64,000 nt of DNA from positions 58,766-122,765 of the forward strand of contig JAUQYA010000066.1 in NCBI GenBank assembly GCA_030837785.1, in the 5' to 3' direction. Shown here piece by piece: positions 59,300-64,000 of this stretch. A program made the position numbers and the translations under genes. The stretch comes from Albidovulum sp. (GTDB lineage Bacteria > Pseudomonadota > Alphaproteobacteria > Rhodobacterales > Rhodobacteraceae). Below the pieces are notes generated by a model, which made no database searches, was not told where the DNA came from, and saw only the letters and a list, made by a program, of their open reading frames with translations. Positions within the stretch are counted from its first letter, which is position 1; each line of letters opens with the position of its first letter.

Positions 59300-59635
59300 T
59301 CATGTCGCATGCGGAGCGAGAAGGATCACGGCGGCGCCGGTCAGCACGAGCGCGGCGCCCGCGATGTCCCACCGGTCGGGGACGGCGCCCTCGACGCTCC
59401 AGAGCCAGACGATCGAGGCCGCGACATAGACCCCGCCATAGGCGGCATAGGCGCGACCTGCGAAACCGGCGGGAGAGAAAGCCAGGAACCAGCCGAAAAG
59501 CCCAAGTGCGACCCCGCCCGGCAGGAGCCAGAGGGCCGAGGCCCCGGCCCGCCACCAGGCCCAGATGGCGAAGCAGCCCGCAATCTCGGCCAGCGCCGCC
59601 GCGGCGTAGATCGCCAGTGTCGGCAGAGCGCTCAT
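59300..59635 (-). CDS. ynfA: YnfA family (UPF0060) membrane protein
   Basis: This 111-residue protein has four hydrophobic spans and the YnfA signature: LAEIAGCFAIWAWWRAGASALWLLPGGVALGLFGWFL and AGRAYAAYGGVYVAASIVWLWSVEG. YnfA proteins are small-multidrug-resistance-like; transport has been suggested for some but the role here is unknown. The start ATG overlaps the merR stop by four bases, so the two genes are coupled. Confidence 0.92.
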   Translation of the reverse strand: MSALPTLAIYAAAALAEIAGCFAIWAWWRAGASALWLLPGGVALGLFGWFLAFSPAGFAGRAYAAYGGVYVAASIVWLWSVEGAVPDRWDIAGAALVLTGAAVILLAPHAT

Positions 59636-60069
59636 GCCGCGGCTTCCGCGCGGGCGTGGTCGTCATCGGCGCAAAGGCTGTGGTCGCCCAGAACCTCGAT
59701 CACCCGGCAGTCGGCGATGGTGCCGTGGGCGCATTGCGCGACCATCCGCTGCAATTCCGCCTCGAGCATCTTGAGGCGCGCGATCCGGGCGCGAACCGCG
59801 GCAAGCTGGGTCCGGGCGATGGCATCGGCGGCGGCGCAGGACTGGTCGGGCCGGTCCGACAGGCTGAGCAGGTCGCGGATCGCCTCCAGCGGGAAGCCGA
59901 GGTCGCGGGCATGGCGGATGAAGGAGAGCCGGCCGAGCGCGGCCGCGGGGTAGAGCCGCTGGTTGCCGGTGCTGCGTCCGGGCGGGGGCAGCAGGCCGAT
60001 CTGTTCGTAATAGCGGATCGTCGGCACCTTCACGCCGGCGGCGGCCCCGAGTTTTCCGATGGTCAGCAT
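59632..60069 (-). CDS. MerR-family metal regulator (CadR/PbrR/ZntR type)
   Basis: This 145-residue regulator has the MerR winged helix (MLTIGKLGAAAGVKVPTIRYYEQIGLLPPP), a dimerisation coiled coil and metal-site cysteines C78, C113 and C121 (in QCAHGTIADCRVIE), the CadR/PbrR arrangement; C133 is an additional C-terminal cysteine. It would activate the divergent P-type ATPase by untwisting a 19-bp-spacer promoter when Zn, Cd or Pb binds. ATG 60069 is chosen; the open codons beyond it lie in the promoter. Confidence 0.92.
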   Translation of the reverse strand: MLTIGKLGAAAGVKVPTIRYYEQIGLLPPPGRSTGNQRLYPAAALGRLSFIRHARDLGFPLEAIRDLLSLSDRPDQSCAAADAIARTQLAAVRARIARLKMLEAELQRMVAQCAHGTIADCRVIEVLGDHSLCADDDHARAEAAA

Positions 60070-60079
60070 GAGAAACCCC

Positions 60080-60110
60080 TTGAACCTATAGGTGCTAGAG
60101 ACATTAGCTT
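60080..60110 (+). promoter_or_regulatory. MerR-type promoter of the P-type ATPase gene
   Basis: TTGAAC (60080-60085) and TAGCTT (60105-60110) are separated by 19 bases that contain the imperfect dyad CTATAG-GTG-CTAGAG (60086-60100). This is the hallmark of ZntR/CadR/PbrR-regulated promoters. It lies between the regulator start (60069) and the ATPase start (60152). Confidence 0.8.
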
Positions 60111-60151
60111 TCCGGTCGGATCCGGTCCAGTGCCGGAAAGGGAAGGCGAAG

Positions 60152-62398
60152 ATGATCGAACGCATGGAACCCGAGACCTGCGAATGGCGCGTGACGGGTA
60201 TGGATTGCGCCTCCTGCGCGGGCAAGATCCGCGATGCCGTGGGCAAGCTGCCCGGCGTGTCGGACGTCACCGTGACGGTGATGGGCGAGCGCCTGAAGCT
60301 CAGGCTCGATTCCGCGCAGACCGGGCGCGACCGGATCGAGGCGGTGGTCAGATCGCTGGGCTACGGCCTGGCCGGGCAGGGCGGCGCCCCGGCGCGCAAG
60401 GCCTTCGTCCTGCCCGCACAGGCCCCGGGGGAAGGCCGCCATGCCGAGGCCCATGCGCATGACGGTGCCGACGGGGGGCACGGCGGCCCCGGCCACGTGC
60501 ACGATGATCCGGCCGACCGCGGCAAGGCGTGGTATCGCACCGGCAAGGGACGGCTGGTGATCCTGACCGCCGGTCTTCTGGCCGCGGCCTGGGCGGCGGT
60601 GCTCCTGCTCCCGGCCCCGGCCGGCCACTGGGCCTTCGTCGTGGCCTGCCTCGCCGGCGTGGCGCCGGTGGCGGCGCGGGCCTTCGCGGCGCTGCGCCTG
60701 GGCCAGCCCTTCACCATCGAAAGCCTGATGACCCTTGCCACGGTCGGCGCGCTTTTCATCGGCGCGTCGCAAGAGGCGGCGCTGGTGGTATTTCTCTTCG
60801 CGGTGGGAGAGGTGCTGGAGGGTGTCGCCGCAAACAAGGCGCGCGACGGCATCCGGGCGCTGGCCGCGCTGGTGCCCGCGACCGCGCTTCTGGAGGAAGG
60901 CGGCCAGACCCGCGAGGTGCCAGCCGAGGCGCTGGCGATCGGCCAGACGGTCCGCGTGCGCCCCGGCGACCGCATCCCGGCGGATGGCGAGATCGTCGAG
61001 GGCACCTCGGGCGTGGACGAGAGCCCGGTCACCGGCGAAAGCGTGCCGGTGACGAAGGGGCCGGGCGAGCCGGTCTTCGCGGGCTCGATCAACACCGAGG
61101 CCGCGCTTCGCCTCCGCGTGACGAAGGCGGCCGGCGACAACACCATCGCCCGCATCATCCGGATGGTCGAAGAGGCCGAGGAAGCCCGCGCGCCCACCGA
61201 GCGCTTCATCGACCGCTTCAGCCGCTGGTACATGCCGCTGGTCGTGGCCCTGGCCGCCGCGGTGATCCTGATCCCGCCGCTTGCCACCGGCGCGGCCTGG
61301 GACACCTGGATCTATCGCGGCCTGACGCTTCTGCTGATCGGCTGCCCCTGCGCGCTGGTGATCTCGGTCCCGGCCGCCATCGCCTCGGCGCTGTCTTCGG
61401 GGGCGCGGCGGGGGCTTCTGATGAAGGGGGGCGCGGTCGTGGAGGCGGCGGCGAAGGTGCGGCAGGTCGCCTTCGACAAGACTGGCACGCTGACCCATGG
61501 CCGCCCCGTCGTGACCGACATCCTGCCGCTTGGCACCACCACCGGACCCGAGGTGCTGCGCCTGGCCGCGGCGGTCGAGGCAGGATCGGGCCACCCGCTT
61601 GCGCGGGCGATCCTGCAGAGGGCGGAGGGCATCGACCTGCCCGCCGCCCGCGAGGCCCGGGCGATCCCCGGCAAGGGGGTCTCGGCCCTGGTCGAGGGGC
61701 GGCTGCTGACCGTCGCGAGCCCGCGCCATGCCGCCGAGGAGGGGGCGCTGCCGGCCGATGCGGCCGGTCTGGCAAGCGGGCTCGAGGACGAGGGCAAGAC
61801 CGTCGCGGTGCTGTTTCAGGACTGGACCGCGCTGGGCCTGATCGCGCTGCGCGACGAGCCGCGCAAGGATGCGGCCGAGGCGGTGCGCCAGCTTCGCGCG
61901 CTGGGGCTGACGCCGACGATCCTGACCGGCGACAACCCGCGCACCGCCGCTGCGATCGCCGGACGCCTCGGCACCGAGTTCCGCGCCGGGATGATGCCCG
62001 AGGACAAGCTGGCCGCGATCCGCGACATGGGCGCGACCGGCGGCGTGATGATGGTCGGTGACGGCATCAACGACGCGCCCGCGCTGAAGGCCGCGAGCGT
62101 CGGCGTGGCGATGGGCTCGGGCACCGCCGTGGCGCTGGAGACGGCGGACGCGGCGATCCTGCGCGACCGGGTCACCGACGTGCCCGCCAAGATCCGCCTG
62201 GCGCGCGCGACGATGGCGAACATCCGCCAGAACGTCACCCTGGCGCTGGGGATGAAGGCGGTGTTCCTGGTAACCTCGGTGCTGGGGATGACCGGCCTCT
62301 GGATCGCCGTCCTGGCCGACACCGGGGCGACCGTGCTCGTCACGCTCAACGCGCTTCGCCTGCTGCGCTACGACCCGGCCGGAGGCAGCGGGGGCTGA
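60152..62398 (+). CDS. zntA: Zn/Cd/Pb-translocating P1B-type ATPase
   Basis: This 748-residue inner-membrane pump exports divalent heavy metals. It has an N-terminal metal-binding domain with GMDCASC (C19, C22), then a His/Asp-rich stretch (about residues 95-130), membrane helices, the transmembrane CPC (C398-P-C400), the phosphorylation site DKTGT (D442), TGD and GDGINDAP (hinge). ATG 60152 has GGAAGG upstream; ATG 60164 is an alternative. The long His-rich linker is a feature of many Alphaproteobacterial zntA genes. The divergent MerR regulator supports the metal call. Confidence 0.95.
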   Translation: MIERMEPETCEWRVTGMDCASCAGKIRDAVGKLPGVSDVTVTVMGERLKLRLDSAQTGRDRIEAVVRSLGYGLAGQGGAPARKAFVLPAQAPGEGRHAEAHAHDGADGGHGGPGHVHDDPADRGKAWYRTGKGRLVILTAGLLAAAWAAVLLLPAPAGHWAFVVACLAGVAPVAARAFAALRLGQPFTIESLMTLATVGALFIGASQEAALVVFLFAVGEVLEGVAANKARDGIRALAALVPATALLEEGGQTREVPAEALAIGQTVRVRPGDRIPADGEIVEGTSGVDESPVTGESVPVTKGPGEPVFAGSINTEAALRLRVTKAAGDNTIARIIRMVEEAEEARAPTERFIDRFSRWYMPLVVALAAAVILIPPLATGAAWDTWIYRGLTLLLIGCPCALVISVPAAIASALSSGARRGLLMKGGAVVEAAAKVRQVAFDKTGTLTHGRPVVTDILPLGTTTGPEVLRLAAAVEAGSGHPLARAILQRAEGIDLPAAREARAIPGKGVSALVEGRLLTVASPRHAAEEGALPADAAGLASGLEDEGKTVAVLFQDWTALGLIALRDEPRKDAAEAVRQLRALGLTPTILTGDNPRTAAAIAGRLGTEFRAGMMPEDKLAAIRDMGATGGVMMVGDGINDAPALKAASVGVAMGSGTAVALETADAAILRDRVTDVPAKIRLARATMANIRQNVTLALGMKAVFLVTSVLGMTGLWIAVLADTGATVLVTLNALRLLRYDPAGGSGG

Positions 62399-62403
62399 GA
62401 GAC

Positions 62404-62472
62404 GGGCGGCCGGGCCGCCCTGCCGCGAGGCCTGCCCCTGCGGACGGCTTGCCCCTGCGGACGGCTTGCCCC
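62404..62472. repeat. Hairpin and 17-bp tandem repeat after the P-type ATPase gene
   Basis: GGGCGGC (62404-62410) pairs with GCCGCCC (62414-62420) five bases after the stop. GCCCCTGCGGACGGCTT then occurs at 62434-62450 and 62451-62467 with a partial third copy. The hairpin may terminate the ATPase transcript; the repeat has no visible function. Confidence 0.6.
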
Positions 62473-62522
62473 GACGCCGCCGCCCGGCATAGCATGGTGC
62501 CGCGCAAACCGGAGAGAAGACC

Positions 62523-62828
62523 ATGCCCGCAGAGACACCGAGCGAGATTCGCATCGAGCGCGAAGAGGGCCCGACGAAGGGGCGGTATGTCGTGCACCTC
62601 GACGGCGCCGAGGCCGAGATGACCTACACGCGGGCGGGTGACGGGCTGATCATCATCGACCATACCGGCGTTCCGGCCGCGATGCGGGGAATGTCCGTGG
62701 GGCAGGGCATGGTGCGCCGCGCCGTCGAGGACGCCCGGGCGGAGAACCGCCGGATCGTTCCGCTCTGCCCCTTCGCCAAGGCGCAGATCGCGCGCCATCC
62801 GGAGTGGCAGGACGTCCTGAGCAGCTGA
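62523..62828 (+). CDS. GNAT family N-acetyltransferase (YjdJ/NATD1 type)
   Basis: This 101-residue protein belongs to the short GNAT group: RYVVHLDGAEAEMTYTRAGDGLIIIDHTGVPAAMRGMSVGQGMVRRAVEDARAENRRIVPLCPFAKAQIARHPEW, with the Q/GxGxxG-like turn at VGQGMVRRAV and the strand CPFAKAQI. These enzymes are single-domain acetyltransferases with unknown acceptors. GGAG precedes ATG 62523. Confidence 0.88.
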   Translation: MPAETPSEIRIEREEGPTKGRYVVHLDGAEAEMTYTRAGDGLIIIDHTGVPAAMRGMSVGQGMVRRAVEDARAENRRIVPLCPFAKAQIARHPEWQDVLSS

Positions 62829-62850
62829 GGCGCGACCGGGAGGGACCGAG

Positions 62851-63798
62851 ATGAGCTGGATGCCCGACATCGAACCGAAATGCCCCGAGGCGGGATCGCT
62901 TCACGACATCGAGACGCTGATCGTGCCCCGGGCGCGCGACCTCGGCGGCTTCGAGGTGCGCCGCGCGCTTCCCGCGCCGCGGCGGCAGATGGTGGGCCCC
63001 TTCATCTTCTTCGACCAGATGGGCCCGGCGGAGTTCATCGACCAGGGCGGCATTGACGTCCGGCCGCATCCGCATATCGGCCTGGCGACGGTGACCTACC
63101 TCTACGAGGGGGCGTTCCGGCACCGCGACAGCATCGGCTCGAACCAGATGATCCAGCCGGGCGAGGTGAACTGGATGGTCGCCGGCCGCGGCGTCACCCA
63201 TTCGGAGCGGACGACGGCCGAGACCCGCGCCGCGCCGCATTCGCTCTTCGGCATCCAGACCTGGGTGGCGCTGCCGGAAAGCCACGAGGACAGGCCGGCG
63301 ACCTTCGAACACCACGGCCGCGACGCGCTTCCGCTTCTGAGCGGCGAGGGCAAGTCGGTGCGGCTGGTCGTCGGCACCGCCTGGGGCGAGCGCGCGCCGG
63401 TCGGCACCTTCTCGGAAATGTTCTATGCCGACGCCGTGCTGGAGGCGGGCGCCAGGCTGCCGCTTCCCGATGGCCACGAGGACCGCGGGATCTACGTGAC
63501 CGCGGGCTCGATCCTGATCGCGGGGCAGGAGTTTCCGGCCGGGCAGATGATGGTGTTCCGGCCCGGCGACCCGATCACCGTCACGGCAGGGGCGCGCGGC
63601 GCGCGGCTGATGCTTCTGGGCGGCGAGACGCTGAACGGCCCGCGCTACATCTCGTGGAACTTCGTCGCCTCGTCGAAGGAACGGCTCGACGCCGCCAAGG
63701 AGGACTGGATCCGCGGTGACTTCGAGCACGGACGGTTCCGCCTGCCGCCGGGCGACGAGGAGGAGTTCATCCCGTTTCCCGGCGCCCCGGCGCGGTGA
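62851..63798 (+). CDS. Pirin family protein
   Basis: This 315-residue bicupin has FIFFDQMGPAEFI, VRPHPHIGLATVTYLYEGAFRHRDSIGSNQMIQPGEVNWMVAGRGVTHSER (the metal His cluster and pirin core, about residues 70-125) and a second cupin at about 185-270 with ILIAGQEFPAGQMMVFRPGD. Pirins bind Fe at the first cupin; some are quercetin dioxygenases or stress-related regulators. Start ATG 62851 is chosen. The specific role is unknown. Confidence 0.93.
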   Translation: MSWMPDIEPKCPEAGSLHDIETLIVPRARDLGGFEVRRALPAPRRQMVGPFIFFDQMGPAEFIDQGGIDVRPHPHIGLATVTYLYEGAFRHRDSIGSNQMIQPGEVNWMVAGRGVTHSERTTAETRAAPHSLFGIQTWVALPESHEDRPATFEHHGRDALPLLSGEGKSVRLVVGTAWGERAPVGTFSEMFYADAVLEAGARLPLPDGHEDRGIYVTAGSILIAGQEFPAGQMMVFRPGDPITVTAGARGARLMLLGGETLNGPRYISWNFVASSKERLDAAKEDWIRGDFEHGRFRLPPGDEEEFIPFPGAPAR

Positions 63799-63864
63799 GG
63801 GGCGGCTGGACTGCGGGTCCTGGCGCGGGGGGAGGCGGAGGAACGGCCATGTCGGGGGGCGGGA

Positions 63865-63939
<75 letters not shown>

Positions 63940-64000
63940 CCGTTTCGGTCGGGCGGGTGTTAGACGCAAATGATTTCCCGCGCAAGCGCTATCTGGCGGC

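Overview
The window comes from a high-GC alphaproteobacterium, most likely a Rhodobacterales (Paracoccaceae-type) genome. The evidence is the gene content: a csaA/proC/ybjN run, a DUF1467 gene next to methylmalonyl-CoA epimerase, a CcrM-lineage gene repertoire, a Dnr-type regulator with an FNR box, and an hpbD-type betaine epimerase close to the Pelagibaca enzyme. Most genes are very GC-rich. Two short stretches (about 18.4-19.2 kb and 25.9-27.0 kb) are visibly less so and look acquired.

Region 1 (1-14.2 kb) is the right part of a P2-type contractile-tail prophage. It follows P2 order exactly: tail fibre (H position), fibre-assembly-like DUF4376 protein (G position), sheath (FI), tube (FII), gpE with an overlapping E' frame behind a T TTT TTT slippery site, tape measure (T), U, X and D. 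After gpD comes a non-P2 cassette: a small Ig-like protein, a second tail fibre, an unknown beta-rich protein, a 1071-residue tailspike that looks like an SGNH hydrolase split by a beta-helix, and a D12-class adenine methylase. No integrase, head or lysis gene is visible; the prophage continues off the left edge.

Region 2 (14.4-31.8 kb) is mostly chromosomal housekeeping: ybjN, proC, csaA, tdk, carB, a GT87-type glycosyltransferase, aspS, a GNAT, a response regulator, mce, DUF1467 and a CPA2 cation/proton antiporter. Two accessory islets are inserted. One is a low-GC DUF3800 gene next to carB with an array of stem-loops nearby. The other is a two-gene operon of a zinc-ribbon protein and a clear homologue of DpnI, the endonuclease that cuts methylated GATC.

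Region 3 (32-41 kb) holds a 1067-residue inner-membrane protein with GspL/PilM-like and GspC/PilP-like ends, a SIMPL-domain protein, O-acetylhomoserine sulfhydrylase, an HtrA protease, a DxD glycosyltransferase and a Dnr-type Crp/Fnr regulator behind a perfect FNR box.

Region 4 (41-59.2 kb) is a quaternary-amine catabolic locus, probably for proline betaine or hydroxyproline betaine. It contains a LysR regulator divergent from an MttB-family methyltransferase; a TetR-led operon (dehydrogenase, hpbD epimerase, two SDRs) with two palindromic operators; a convergent GntR-led operon (DHDPS-family lyase, aldehyde dehydrogenase, FAD amine oxidase, SDR); a ProVWX-type betaine ABC transporter; a frameshifted PotD-like binding protein; and a GlxA/GbdR-type AraC regulator. 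A 17-bp motif is shared by two promoters here and is a candidate GntR operator. Fitted together, the enzymes would import a betaine, epimerise and N-demethylate it, oxidise the resulting D-(hydroxy)proline and pass it through deamination and semialdehyde oxidation to 2-oxoglutarate; no Rieske demethylase is present.

Region 5 (59.3-64 kb) carries ynfA, a CadR/PbrR/ZntR-type MerR regulator divergent from a ZntA-type P-ATPase with a classic 19-bp-spacer promoter, a small GNAT, a pirin and a tRNA-Thr(GGT).
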